Shown in pieces: positions 17,781 to 26,420 of a stretch of 61,722 nucleotides of DNA. This stretch comes from Chloroflexota bacterium (GTDB lineage: Bacteria > Chloroflexota > Dormibacteria > CF-121): NCBI GenBank assembly GCA_005889535.1, contig VBHC01000123.1:1-61722 (forward strand). The letters run 5' to 3'. The position numbers and the translations under genes are program-made. The notes below the pieces were generated by a model, which saw nothing but the letters and a program-made list of their open reading frames with translations, was not told the origin of the DNA and ran no database searches. Numbering within the stretch: position 1 is the stretch's first letter; each line of letters begins with the position of its first letter.

Positions 17781-19342
17781 CCTGGATGCAAACACTACGT
17801 CAACGCTGGTGGCTGGCACCGATCGCCATCCTCCTGGTCGCGGCGGCCATCGTGATTCGCATCATCACCACGCCGCTCGAGGTCAACGCCAACGTCAACG
17901 ACGGTGACCAGGCGGTCCCCCGGACGGCCACGATCGACCTTCGCTTCAACCAGGACATGAAATCGGACTCGGTGCAGCATGCCTTCAGCATCAGCCCTGG
18001 CGTGCTGGTCGGCTTCAAGGCCGTAAGCGCCCGCGAGTTCCAATTCCGGCCGAAGATGGCGCCGAACACCTCCTACCACGTCAGCATCAAGGACGCCAAG
18101 AACACGTCGGGCCGGGGCGTCAGCAGTGGCTTTCGTTTCAAGACCGAGCCCGCGCCGGGCATTGCGAATGTCAAGGTCAACAACGAGAGCGTGAGCGACG
18201 GCCAGCAGGGGCTGAAGCCGACCGGTGCCATCCAGATCGGCTTCTCACAGCCGATGGACGGTGCCAAGACGCCGATCGCCGTGAACGGCAAGGCGTTCGA
18301 CAGCAAGAAGGTCAGTTGGTCCCACGACGGCAAGGCGGCGACGCTGGATTTGAAGCTCGGGCACAGCCACCCCTATCAGTTGTCGATTCCGCAGACGGCG
18401 GTCAATCGCAAGCAGGACCCGCTGGCAGCGGACTGGAAGTTCTCCTTCACGACAGTGATCGAGGTGCCGTCGCAGGGCGACCCGGCCAGGATCGGGGCAG
18501 GAGCCCCGACCATCATCCAGATCGAGAACAGCAGCGATGCGCGTCCACAGGCCGGCATGCAGCAAGCCGACATGGTCTACGAGTACATCAGCGAGGGCTC
18601 GATCCCGCGGCTCAGTGTGATCTACTGGCACCCGCTGCCCGACCTGGTTGGTCCGGTGCGGAGCTGCCGCCTGATCACCATCAGATTGGAGTTGATGTAC
18701 AAGGGGATGATTTATTGCTCCGGGGCGAACGATTATGTCCTGGGGATGGTCTGGAAATACCCCAACCTGGTCAATGACTACAGCCGCGGCGCGGGAAACG
18801 TGTTTTATCGCGCCTCAGACCGGTATGCCCCGCACAACGTCATGATGCACGGCAACAACGTCACCGCCTTCACCGCCAGCAAGAACGTCGCGGCACCCAC
18901 CTATGACATCGCGCCCAAACATCCTGACGGAACCTTCACTGGTGACGCCGCTCCCCAAATCTCGGTCCCCGACCACGGAGCGACCTGGCAGTACGATCCC
19001 AATTCGAAGCAGTACTTCAAATCGCAGGACGGGCGGGCCTTCAACAACGTGGGCACCGGTCGGGTCCACGCCAAAACCGTGATCGTCGAATATGTCAACT
19101 CCTTCCTCGACACCAACCCGGCAAACAGTTTCCACGGCTATTTCACGGAGGCCTATGAGTTGACCGGCGACGGCCGGGCCGACATCTTCGTCGACGGCAT
19201 GGTGGTCCACGCCACCTGGCACCATCCGGATCCAAATGTCCCGGCGGTCTACCTGGACGCGAACGGAAACCCGATCGAGCTGGACAACGGGTTGACCTGG
19301 GTCCATGTGATCGGCTCCCAGAAGTGGCACGGCGGCATCTAA
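17777..19342 (+). CDS. DUF3048 secreted protein with Ig-like domains, copy 2
   Basis: A 521-residue paralogue of the preceding protein with the same order: anchor, two Ig-like Big_5 domains (LRFNQDMK, IGFSQPMD), DUF3048 (PQAGMQQADMVYEY, GPVRSCR, NVGTGRVHAKT, GLTWVHVI). ATGA overlap with the upstream gene implies translational coupling. Divergence is moderate, so this is an old tandem duplication. Its stop codon is in the same frame as the following alpha-mannosidase, with no intervening canonical start. Confidence 0.8.
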   Translation: MTWMQTLRQRWWLAPIAILLVAAAIVIRIITTPLEVNANVNDGDQAVPRTATIDLRFNQDMKSDSVQHAFSISPGVLVGFKAVSAREFQFRPKMAPNTSYHVSIKDAKNTSGRGVSSGFRFKTEPAPGIANVKVNNESVSDGQQGLKPTGAIQIGFSQPMDGAKTPIAVNGKAFDSKKVSWSHDGKAATLDLKLGHSHPYQLSIPQTAVNRKQDPLAADWKFSFTTVIEVPSQGDPARIGAGAPTIIQIENSSDARPQAGMQQADMVYEYISEGSIPRLSVIYWHPLPDLVGPVRSCRLITIRLELMYKGMIYCSGANDYVLGMVWKYPNLVNDYSRGAGNVFYRASDRYAPHNVMMHGNNVTAFTASKNVAAPTYDIAPKHPDGTFTGDAAPQISVPDHGATWQYDPNSKQYFKSQDGRAFNNVGTGRVHAKTVIVEYVNSFLDTNPANSFHGYFTEAYELTGDGRADIFVDGMVVHATWHHPDPNVPAVYLDANGNPIELDNGLTWVHVIGSQKWHGGI

Positions 19343-19354
19343 GCTAGCGGTGCG

Positions 19355-21706
19355 CTGACAGACAGAACCGTCTACGTCGTCCCGCATACGCACTGGGACC
19401 GCGAGTGGTACGAGACGTTTGCGACCTTCCGCACGCAGCTCGTCGAGCTCTGGGACCAACTGCTTGCCCTGACGGAGGCGGACCCTGACTTCCGCTTCCT
19501 GATGGACGGCCAGACGGTGGTCATCGACGATTACCTGGAAGTCCGCCCGGAAGCGAAGGCGCGGCTGGAGAGCGCGGTGGCTCGCGGCCAGATCCAGGTT
19601 GGGCCCTGGTACACGCTCCCCGATGAATTCCTCGTGTCCGGCGAAACGCTGGTTCGCGATTTGCAGCGAGGCATCGCCTCAGCCGAAACCCATGGAGGCT
19701 CGATGCGGGTCGGCTATCTTCCGGACTCGTTCGGCCACGCGGCCCAGATGCCGCAGCTCTACCGCCAGCTCGGATTTCGGCACGCGGCGGTCTGGCGCGG
19801 TGTTCCACTGGCCGTCGACCGAGTCGCCTTCATCTGGGAGGCACCAGATGGTAGCCGGATTCTCACCGCCTACATGGGCAACTCCTACTCGCATGGGGTG
19901 GATCTACCGACGGAGGCGGACCGCCTGGCCAGCCGGATCGCCGACGCGCTGCAGGCCATCGAACCATTTGGTCCTACCGCCGATGTCCTGCTGATGAACG
20001 GGAACGACCACGTCCTCCCCCAGCGGGCCCTGAGCGCCGCGGTCCGCGGCGCGAGCGGGCGTCTGAACGGGACCCGGATCCGACTCGCCCGCCTTGACGA
20101 TTATCTCGCCACCCTGCCGAAAGAGGGATGGCCGCTGTGGCGCGGGGAATTGCGCTCCTCCGCGCGAGCCAACGTGCTGATGGGGACGCTCTCCGTCCGG
20201 GTCCGTGAGAAACAGCTCCACGCGCGGGCGACCCGGATGCTGGAGCGGCTGGCCGAGCCGATCGCCGCCCTGTCTCGGATCGATGTCGCTGAGGCACTGG
20301 ATCAGGCCTGGACACTGTTGCTGCAGAACGCGGCCCACGACACTGCATGCGGCTCCGGGATCGACGCCGTCGCCGAGGAGTCTGGACAGCGGAGCCTCTC
20401 CGCCCTTCGGATTGCCGGTGGCGCCGTCGACCGCGGGCTTGCCGGGCTGGCCGGTGACGGCCAGGTCTGGAATCCGAGCCCGTTCGCACGACAAGGCCTG
20501 GTCGAGGCCGATGGCGCGCTGATCAGAACGCCGATGATTGCTGGCTGCTCCGTCGGCTCCCTTCTGAGCAGCCGCCCTCGGGTCCCGGCCAGTGGCCGGT
20601 CGATGCGCCTTGAAAACGCGCTCCTGGCGTGTGAGCTGACGCCGGATGGCACGTTCAGCGTGGTCGACCGGCAAACGGGTACACGCTACCCGGCCCTCCA
20701 CCGGCTGGTCGACGAGGGCGATGCCGGCGATGAATACAACTTCTCGCCGGTGGCGGCCAACCTACCGCCGCCCAATCCGGTGCGCAATTTCACCAGCGTC
20801 GTCACGGAAGCGGGTCCGCTCCGCGCCCGTCTCGAGGCCCGCTTCGACTATGTGGTCCACAGTGGGCTCAGCCGAAACCGCCGGCGCCGGGCGGACATCG
20901 ACACCACGCTGCCGGTTCGGCTTGTGCTCTCGCTCGAGGCCGAGGAGCCGCGGCTCGACATCGAGCTGGCTGTCGTCAACCGGGCGACCGATTATCGGCT
21001 CCGGGTCCATTTTCCCCTCCCCTTTTCCGCCACAGAATCGGCCGCGGACACGCCGTTCCATGTGACTCGGCGCCCCGTGGTCGGCGCCCGCCGCGACCCG
21101 GGGTCACCCGAGCTGGAGCTGCCGACCTATCCGATGTGGTCCTTCGTGGACGTCAGCGACGGCCGGGTTGGACTGGCCCTGATCACCGACGGCCTGCACG
21201 AATACGAAGTGCTGCCCGGCGCCCGACCGGAGCTGGCGCTGACCCTGCTGCGCGCGGTCGGCTGGCTCTCGCGAGAGGACCTGACCACCCGCACCGGGCA
21301 CGCCGGCCCGGCGCTCGAGACACCGGGCGCCCAGGTGCTCGGCGAACACCGGTTCCGTTACAGCCTCTTTTTCCATTCGGGCGATTGGGAACGCGGGGCC
21401 GTCTGGCGGGCGGCCGAGACCGCGTTGACCCCGATGCTGACGGGTCGCGGCCAAGCGGTTACGACGCTGGGTCCGGGCATCGAGCTGGAACCGGACTGCA
21501 TCCAGATGACCGCCTGCATTCCACGCCCGAACGGTTTCGATCTTCGGCTCTTGAATGCCTCCGACCAGCCACGCGTCGCGTTGGTTCGGCACGATGTCCG
21601 CCCCGCCGATGTCGCCTGGATCACGCTGGGCGGCGATCCCGGCGACGGCGTGATGCGGTTATCGTTGCGCCCCTGGCAGATCGCGACGCTGCGGATCAAC
21701 CGGTAG
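19355..21706 (+). CDS. GH38 alpha-mannosidase
   Basis: About 783 residues. The GH38 signature PHTHWDREWY (zinc ligands near residues 11-15) and YLPDSFGH, with nucleophile Asp near residue 124, are present, followed by the helical middle domain and beta-sandwich C-terminal domains. It cleaves alpha-mannosides. The first ATG in frame (19502) lies after HTHWD, so the true start is upstream. Between the previous TAA (19340-19342) and the signature there is no ATG, GTG or TTG; CTG at 19355 is the best candidate. Read-through, CTG initiation or a sequence error are all possible. No signal peptide is visible. Confidence 0.85.
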   Translation: MTDRTVYVVPHTHWDREWYETFATFRTQLVELWDQLLALTEADPDFRFLMDGQTVVIDDYLEVRPEAKARLESAVARGQIQVGPWYTLPDEFLVSGETLVRDLQRGIASAETHGGSMRVGYLPDSFGHAAQMPQLYRQLGFRHAAVWRGVPLAVDRVAFIWEAPDGSRILTAYMGNSYSHGVDLPTEADRLASRIADALQAIEPFGPTADVLLMNGNDHVLPQRALSAAVRGASGRLNGTRIRLARLDDYLATLPKEGWPLWRGELRSSARANVLMGTLSVRVREKQLHARATRMLERLAEPIAALSRIDVAEALDQAWTLLLQNAAHDTACGSGIDAVAEESGQRSLSALRIAGGAVDRGLAGLAGDGQVWNPSPFARQGLVEADGALIRTPMIAGCSVGSLLSSRPRVPASGRSMRLENALLACELTPDGTFSVVDRQTGTRYPALHRLVDEGDAGDEYNFSPVAANLPPPNPVRNFTSVVTEAGPLRARLEARFDYVVHSGLSRNRRRRADIDTTLPVRLVLSLEAEEPRLDIELAVVNRATDYRLRVHFPLPFSATESAADTPFHVTRRPVVGARRDPGSPELELPTYPMWSFVDVSDGRVGLALITDGLHEYEVLPGARPELALTLLRAVGWLSREDLTTRTGHAGPALETPGAQVLGEHRFRYSLFFHSGDWERGAVWRAAETALTPMLTGRGQAVTTLGPGIELEPDCIQMTACIPRPNGFDLRLLNASDQPRVALVRHDVRPADVAWITLGGDPGDGVMRLSLRPWQIATLRINR

Positions 21707-21729
21707 ACGGCGGCGGGTGGATTGGCCCG

Positions 21730-23763
21730 CTACGCCGCGGCGAACGCTTTCTCGCGGTTCATCCAGCGAGGCAGCGCGCTGAGCAACGCGGGGCCCTCGA
21801 CCTGCGTCTTGATGACGTACTCCAGGGCGCCCAACTGGATCGCGCGCTTGATCAGGGTGGGCTCGCTGAAGTTCGACATCACGACGACCGGCGTGTTCTT
21901 TGTCTCATCGGAGGCGCGCAAGGTCTGAAGCACAAGAATCCCATTCTGGCGCGGCATCATGACATCCAGCAGGATGACCTGCGGTTGCACCCGGGTGCAG
22001 AGGTCAACGCCTGACACCCCGTCGTTCGCGACTTCGACCTGGTAACCGTTGCCCTTGAAGAGCGTCGCGTAGTAGCTGGCGGCGGTGTGGTCGTCCTCGA
22101 TGATCACGATGGTCCCGGCGCTGGGTCGATCACCGTTTTCGTCGGTGGGCGTTTCGGGGACGCCGGCGTCAGGCGCTTCCGCGGTCTCGCTGCTCGTGAC
22201 AGGTACCGCTTCCTCAGATTCCGCCGGCGACGTCGGCCTCCACGCATCATATGCCTCGGCCACAGCAGGTTCCGTGGTGAGTTCGGCTGGCGGCGTGGTT
22301 TCAGCTGGCTCCTCGCCCGCCGTCTGCGCTGGCTCCTCGGAGGCCGCGCCGTCTTCGGCTCGTCCCCACGGTTCCGACCGCCAGGTCGAATCGGATGACG
22401 TCGCCTCGGGCTCGGCGGTTGACGTCTCCGCTGCCGCCGGCTCCTCGCCCCTGCTGGATTCCTCGCCCTTGTTGGATTCCTCGCCGAACATCATCGCCCG
22501 CATCGACCGGCGTGCGTCTGGTTTCCGCTCGGTCTCCGGCTCCGATCCCCGTACCCCGGCTGCCTCCGGCTCGGGCGTAAAGCCATGAGCCTCGGGTTCG
22601 CTGCTGGCCGTCTCCGAGACGTCCTCCACGCTCTCCGTCTTCTCCGATTCTCCAGCCGCGTCGACGTCGGCCGGCTCTTCAGCGGCAGGTGGGCCGAACT
22701 GCAGGGGCAGTGACTCTTCCTTCGCGGGAGCTGTTCTTGGCGGCGCGGTTGGGTCCGCTGCGGGCGTGGCCGGCTGCCAAGGCCCGGTCGACGCCTCGGC
22801 GGGTGGCGAGCCAGCCGCTGGCGTTACGGGTGACGTGACCGGCGCGCCGCTCGATGGGGCTGGAGGCGTCCAGCCCGTCGGGGGGAGCGGCTCCACTTTC
22901 TGCTGGACCATTTTCTCGAGGCTCTCGAGAACGTTGAAATTGAATCGCCGCCGTTTCGGCTTTCCCCGACGTCCGCCATCCTGGGCAGGCGACTCGCCCA
23001 TGGCGGGCTCGACCGCGGTTGGATTGCCGAAGGCCGGCATTCCCCCCGGCATGGCCGGAATACCGGGTGGCGCCATGGACGGCGGGGATGCCGAAGGTCC
23101 GCTGGAGGCCGCCGGCAAGCCCGGTTGTCCGAACGGCGCAGGTGGCCCGTACAGGCCGGGCGCGAACGGCGGGGGCATGGCTGAGGGGGCCGGACCCATC
23201 GGTTGCGATGGCGCCGATTGCGGCTGGTAGAACGGGACCTGGCCGGGTGGCCCGCCCGGCATGGGTCGCCCGGCGGCGGCGGGGAAGCCCCAGGGCGCCG
23301 GCGGCGGCGGCGCGGCCCACGGGGCGTTCGGTGTGGCGTACGGCGATGCCATCCCCGGTTGAGGGTGAGGTTGTGGAGGTCCGGCCTGCAGCGGATTCGT
23401 GTTCGGCGCCCAGCCGGCCGGCGTGGGCGGTGAGTAGATTTGCGGACCGGACATCCCGGCCTTTTGCAGCGCTGTGCCGAGGTTTCGCGCGTAGGTTCGG
23501 CCCCCCTTCACCGGCGGCAACGCTCCGCCTTCGGCGTGTCCTTCGTCGACGGGTGCGGCCGCCGCGTAACGCCGGCCGCCCTGAGGCGACCCACCTGACT
23601 TGGCGGCCGACAGGTCACGCTCCAGCCGCTCGTTCCGCCAGCGCGTGATCAGAAGCTGGATAGTGAACCAGCCGAGCAGCGCCGCGAGCAGGACGATGAC
23701 TTTGTCCCGGTTCGCGAAGACGAGGTGACTGAAGGGCGTCAGGAACTCTTGAAGGCCGCTCAT
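21730..23763 (-). CDS. Membrane-tethered receiver protein with long disordered linker
   Basis: A 677-residue protein. One transmembrane helix lies near residues 21-42. About 500 residues of low-complexity sequence follow, first Pro/Gly/Ala-rich, then Glu/Ser/Ala-rich. A basic island (GKPKRRRFNFNVLESLEKMV) interrupts it near residues 265-290. The last 125 residues are a complete receiver domain: IEDD, Asp600 in ILLDVMMP, VMSNF, YVIK. It resembles the orphan receivers at 3587 and 9164. No kinase or output domain is present. The tether may bring a phospho-switch to the membrane. Confidence 0.85.
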   Translation of the reverse strand: MSGLQEFLTPFSHLVFANRDKVIVLLAALLGWFTIQLLITRWRNERLERDLSAAKSGGSPQGGRRYAAAAPVDEGHAEGGALPPVKGGRTYARNLGTALQKAGMSGPQIYSPPTPAGWAPNTNPLQAGPPQPHPQPGMASPYATPNAPWAAPPPPAPWGFPAAAGRPMPGGPPGQVPFYQPQSAPSQPMGPAPSAMPPPFAPGLYGPPAPFGQPGLPAASSGPSASPPSMAPPGIPAMPGGMPAFGNPTAVEPAMGESPAQDGGRRGKPKRRRFNFNVLESLEKMVQQKVEPLPPTGWTPPAPSSGAPVTSPVTPAAGSPPAEASTGPWQPATPAADPTAPPRTAPAKEESLPLQFGPPAAEEPADVDAAGESEKTESVEDVSETASSEPEAHGFTPEPEAAGVRGSEPETERKPDARRSMRAMMFGEESNKGEESSRGEEPAAAETSTAEPEATSSDSTWRSEPWGRAEDGAASEEPAQTAGEEPAETTPPAELTTEPAVAEAYDAWRPTSPAESEEAVPVTSSETAEAPDAGVPETPTDENGDRPSAGTIVIIEDDHTAASYYATLFKGNGYQVEVANDGVSGVDLCTRVQPQVILLDVMMPRQNGILVLQTLRASDETKNTPVVVMSNFSEPTLIKRAIQLGALEYVIKTQVEGPALLSALPRWMNREKAFAAA

Positions 23764-23893
23764 TCGACGGTTCCGCCTGCGGAAATGCGGCAGCTGATCG
23801 CATGGCAGGGGCGCTGGCTGGCCGCGGGCACGTTAATAGAACGGTGAGTGGCAGAAAGGCTGTCACTCGACGGAAGTGGACGTTACCGGACCG

Positions 23894-24193
23894 TCACGTC
23901 GAGGCGCCGGTCCGCTCGGCGAGCCGGAGATACCCCTCCTGCAAGCGCGGCAGCAACTGTGCAAAATTCACGGCCCATCCGATGCCAACCACCCGGTCGG
24001 TAAAGACGCGGCGATCAGCCGGATTCCAGTAGGCGTCCTTGAACCGCTTGAGCGTCGGAAAGCGGAAGTCGTAGGGGACCCCGCCGACCCGACCGTGCCA
24101 GCTCCGCTCGCCCTCCGGCTTGCTCAGCTCTTGGGCGACGGCAGCCAGCGTGAGGAAGAGAGCCGCGGCCCGAAGCAGACGACCGAGACGCAC
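23894..24193 (-). CDS. DUF5808-like small membrane-associated protein
   Basis: A 99-residue protein starting at GTG. A hydrophobic N-terminal segment is followed by AYWNPADRRVFTDRVVGIGWAVNF, written here as YWNPADRRVF and GIGWAVNF, which resembles the DUF5808 core found at membrane-protein ends. It lies 3 nt after the stop of the helix-turn-helix gene and is probably in one operon with it. Function unknown. Confidence 0.6.
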   Translation of the reverse strand: MRLGRLLRAAALFLTLAAVAQELSKPEGERSWHGRVGGVPYDFRFPTLKRFKDAYWNPADRRVFTDRVVGIGWAVNFAQLLPRLQEGYLRLAERTGAST

Positions 24194-24196
24194 CGG

Positions 24197-24439
24197 TCAG
24201 CCGGCCTTGCGACCCTGGAATCCCAGGTTCGGAAGATCATCGCGAAGATTCTCCATGGACTTCGCGTAGACCCAGTAGTCGAGCGCAGCCTTCGAAAAGA
24301 CAACGCGTTCGCCGACTTTGGTGAATGGGATCTGATGCTTGCTGACCATGTCGTCGATCACGTCGGAGGGAACCCCCAGGTAGCTGGCGGCCTGGAGGGT
24401 GTTCATGACGTAGTTGACGCCAGTTGGATCGTAGATCAC
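24197..24439 (-). CDS. Excisionase-like helix-turn-helix protein
   Basis: About 80 residues from GTG 24439, preceded by GGAGG at 8-nt spacing. The frame open to 24580 would cross tRNA-Glu and is rejected. TLQAASYLGVPSDVIDDMV and PFTKVGERVVFSKAALDYW match the excisionase/MerR-like HTH_17 fold. Its start region lies 60 nt from tRNA-Glu and its cassette array, so a recombination directionality role is possible, but a transcriptional role is equally likely. Confidence 0.65.
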   Translation of the reverse strand: MIYDPTGVNYVMNTLQAASYLGVPSDVIDDMVSKHQIPFTKVGERVVFSKAALDYWVYAKSMENLRDDLPNLGFQGRKAG

Positions 24440-24472
24440 GATCGAGTCCTCCAATGCTGAATTTTCGCTACC

Positions 24473-24478
24473 TATAAT
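24473..24478 (+). promoter_or_regulatory. -10 box of tRNA-Glu
   Basis: A perfect TATAAT in the context CTACCTATAAT, 24 nt before the tRNA. The same CTACCTATAAT string precedes tRNA-Lys. No clear -35 is seen. Confidence 0.6.
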
Positions 24479-24501
24479 AGGGTTCGCTGCCGAGGCCTCA
24501 A

Positions 24502-24579
24502 GGCCCGTTCGTCTAGCTGGTCCAGGACGCTGCCCTCTCAAGGCAGAAATCAGCGGTTCGAATCCGCTACGGGCTACCA
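24502..24579 (+). tRNA. tRNA-Glu (CTC)
   Basis: A full cloverleaf. The acceptor stem GGCCCGT pairs with ACGGGCT (one G-U pair), the anticodon stem CTGCC/GGCAG carries loop CTCTCAA, and the T arm is AGCGG-TTCGAAT-CCGCT. The anticodon is CTC. CCA is encoded. The 3' end resembles the four repeats found downstream between 24870 and 27172. Confidence 0.95.
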
Positions 24580-24690
24580 CTCAACTGGACACTCTGCGGC
24601 TGTGCTTCCCGCTGAGGTTCTCCATCCCGACATTGGCGCTTGCCCGCAAGGTAACGTCGGTCATCGAGATTTAGCAGTCACAACACCGTC

Positions 24691-24939
24691 GTGTCTTACC
24701 CCACGCGACCCGAAGAAGATCAGGAGCGGACGCGGATCCAATTAGGCTGCGCCCTAGCGGCCGCCATTGGGATCGCTTTCCTGTTGCTTGTCCTCTTCGG
24801 AATCGTCTATTTGTTTTTCGTCGCTCTTGGGCATGTGACGATCGCTGCCGCAGCGGTTGAACAGACATCGCCTGGACTGGCGCCAAATTCGATTGTTCGA
24901 TTAGTGTCCGCCACGGGCTATAAAACCAATTTCGGATAG
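24691..24939 (+). CDS. Small membrane protein in cassette Glu-1
   Basis: An 82-residue frame with a GTG start and no clear ribosome-binding site. A polar N-terminus (RPEEDQERTR) precedes one strong transmembrane helix (about residues 20-45). The last 16 residues are encoded by the downstream repeat copy itself, so the original stop may have been replaced when the repeat was joined. Function unknown; the coding status is uncertain. Confidence 0.4.
   Translation: MSYPTRPEEDQERTRIQLGCALAAAIGIAFLLLVLFGIVYLFFVALGHVTIAAAAVEQTSPGLAPNSIVRLVSATGYKTNFG
24870..24920 (+). repeat. tRNA-Glu 3'-end-like repeat, copy 1
   Basis: A short hairpin (GCC-TGGACT-GGC), then CCAAATTCGATTGTTCGATT and AGTGTCCGCCACGGGCTA. 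GTTCGA, TCCGC and ACGGGCTA match the T arm and acceptor 3' strand of tRNA-Glu, with a 6-nt insert TTAGTG. Ends cassette Glu-1. Confidence 0.75.
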
Positions 24940-24986
24940 GTTCGGGCTATGCCTGCTGCGACACGTAGGCTTTGCCGCCCCCGGAG

Positions 24987-25571
24987 TCAGCTCCCAGGCC
25001 CAGCAACCGGCCCGAGAGAATTCGCGATCTGCCAGAACTCGGCTTCCGCGAAGCCCTCGGTGGAGAGGAAGTACGGGACGCCATACTCCGGCTTGATCTG
25101 GAGGTTCGGGCTGGCCGTGCCGGGCTCTCCCCAGTCAATGAACCTCCGGCTGGTGGGCGGCGACTGGCTATCGACCTGGTAAAGGGCCGTAACCCCGCGG
25201 AAACGCGGGTATGACTGGGTACCGTCTGGCTGCGGCGGCGGCGGTTGGGCTATCCCGAGCTCGAAGAAGATACGCCGCGAGCCGTCCACGCTGGCATAGG
25301 TGACCTGAAAGTCATCGGCCGACACTGTCACCTGGGCGGTGTATCCGACAGGAATTGCTTTAGGCAGAAGCACCGGCCGCGACCCGGTCACTGTCCGCCC
25401 GATCAGGGCCGCTGCCTCGTCCAACGAGAGGGTGCGCGGCATCGTGGCCGGGGTGGGGGAAGTCGGGGTCGTGTTGGTCGCCCGAGAGATATGTTGGGCC
25501 CCGCCGCACGCGCTGAGAATGAGGGTCGCCGCAATGGCGAGGCCGGAACCCGCGCGGGCTAGCTTGCGCAC
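24987..25571 (-). CDS. Lipoprotein in cassette Glu-2
   Basis: A 194-residue secreted lipoprotein. The signal peptide ends in the lipobox LSACGG, with the lipidated Cys near residue 22, followed by a Thr/Pro-rich linker. The soluble domain has no recognised catalytic motif. It is the only gene between repeat copies 1 and 2. It points toward the tRNA, against the direction of the flanking small genes. Function unknown. Confidence 0.7.
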   Translation of the reverse strand: MRKLARAGSGLAIAATLILSACGGAQHISRATNTTPTSPTPATMPRTLSLDEAAALIGRTVTGSRPVLLPKAIPVGYTAQVTVSADDFQVTYASVDGSRRIFFELGIAQPPPPQPDGTQSYPRFRGVTALYQVDSQSPPTSRRFIDWGEPGTASPNLQIKPEYGVPYFLSTEGFAEAEFWQIANSLGPVAGPGS

Positions 25572-25782
25572 CTTCTAGCTGTGTTAACGATCGCCGCTCC
25601 GGAAAGTTCCTCGGGCTCTGCAGCAAGGTACCAAAGTGCACGCTTTAGACTCGCAGATGGGGAGTCGGCAGACGCCCTAGAGGCTGGGCAACCTGTCATT
25701 GAATAGGCTCCCGGGGGTCTCCTGCTCCCCTCGCTTAAGCTCCCGGTGTCCTTGACACTGCCTCGCGGTGCCCACTTAAACT
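25572..25782. other. Gene-free stretch in cassette Glu-2
   Basis: About 210 nt upstream of the lipoprotein gene. No ORF with coding character and no tRNA is seen. It holds GAATAGGC at 25700, weakly like the short boxes found after repeat copies 1 and 3. Confidence 0.4.
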
Positions 25783-25838
25783 ACGGGTCTGCTGGGACCG
25801 ACCCAATTAAATTGTTCGATTAGTGTCCGCTGGGGCTA
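25783..25838 (+). repeat. tRNA-Glu 3'-end-like repeat, copy 2
   Basis: A hairpin GGTC-TGCTGG-GACC followed by CCCAATTAAATTGTTCGATT, AGTGTCCGC and GGGGCTACC. The left part matches copy 4 over about 55 nt. The core differs from the other copies only in the two bases after CCGC. Confidence 0.75.
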
Positions 25839-25961
25839 CCGCCGAACTCCGGTTCCATGGCCGACGCGCCTGCGCCGAATGTGTAATCCCGTGCGGATCT
25901 GGTCGTGCCGCCGAGCCACCCGCTTACCATAAGGGCGCTAACAGGACATGAGAGGTGAGCC

Positions 25962-26324
25962 ATGGAGCAGGTGCTAACGATCTCGACAACCTGGGGAACG
26001 AACGACCCAACGAAGGCAACGATCCCATTCCATCTAGCCCGCGGCGCCAAGCAGACCGGCATTGATGTCCGGATTGTTCTCGCGGGCGACTCGACAGACC
26101 TGATCCGCTCGGGCGTTGCGGAGACGGTACGAGGCAAGGGCGTACCGCCGCTTGCTGAAGTTCTGGACTTCGCGCGCGAAAACAAAATCCCAGTGCATGT
26201 CTGAAAGGGTTGCGCCGAGGCCCGTGGGGTCTCTCAGGCTGAGGTCGATGCCATCGGCGGATCGTGGATCGATCCAAAAGGTTGGACGCGCTTGATCATT
26301 GAGGGACGTAACATCGCGTTCTAA
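25962..26324 (+). CDS. DsrE-family protein, candidate selenoprotein
   Basis: An ATG with GAGAGG upstream opens a DsrE/DsrF-like fold: TISTTWGTNDPTKAT, VRIVLAGDSTDLI, GVPPLAEVLDFA, KIPVHV. At codon 81 (26202-26204) the frame has TGA where family members have the first Cys of a CxxC motif. The same frame continues KGCAEARGVS for 39 more codons to TAA at 26322. Reading TGA as selenocysteine gives UKGC, a UxxC redox motif, in a 120-residue protein of normal length. A bSECIS-like hairpin follows. DsrE-like selenoproteins are known from metagenomes. Otherwise it is a nonsense-mutated pseudogene. Confidence 0.7.
26205..26233 (+). promoter_or_regulatory. Candidate bSECIS hairpin
   Basis: GAGGCCC-GTG-GGGTCTC (26217-26233) forms a 7-bp stem with one G-U pair and a 3-nt loop starting with G. 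The loop begins 20 nt after the TGA, within the usual 16-37 nt window for bacterial SECIS elements. Confidence 0.5.
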
Positions 26325-26343
26325 TTAGACGGTCGTGCCTGAC

Positions 26344-26391
26344 GGCGACGAGTCGCCAAAGCCGTGTCCGATTAGTGTCCGCCACGGGCTA
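26344..26391 (+). repeat. tRNA-Glu 3'-end-like repeat, copy 3
   Basis: A hairpin GGCGAC-GA-GTCGCC followed by a shortened left arm and GTCCGATTAGTGTCCGCC, ACGGGCTA. Part of the AATTGTT stretch present in the other copies is missing. Confidence 0.7.
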
Positions 26392-26420
26392 TGACTACCC
26401 CAACTCTTGAATAGGCCGAG

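Noticed and set aside
24440-24580. Extension of the excisionase-like gene across tRNA-Glu
   Set aside because: It would translate the antisense of a tRNA; GTG 24439 has a good ribosome-binding site.
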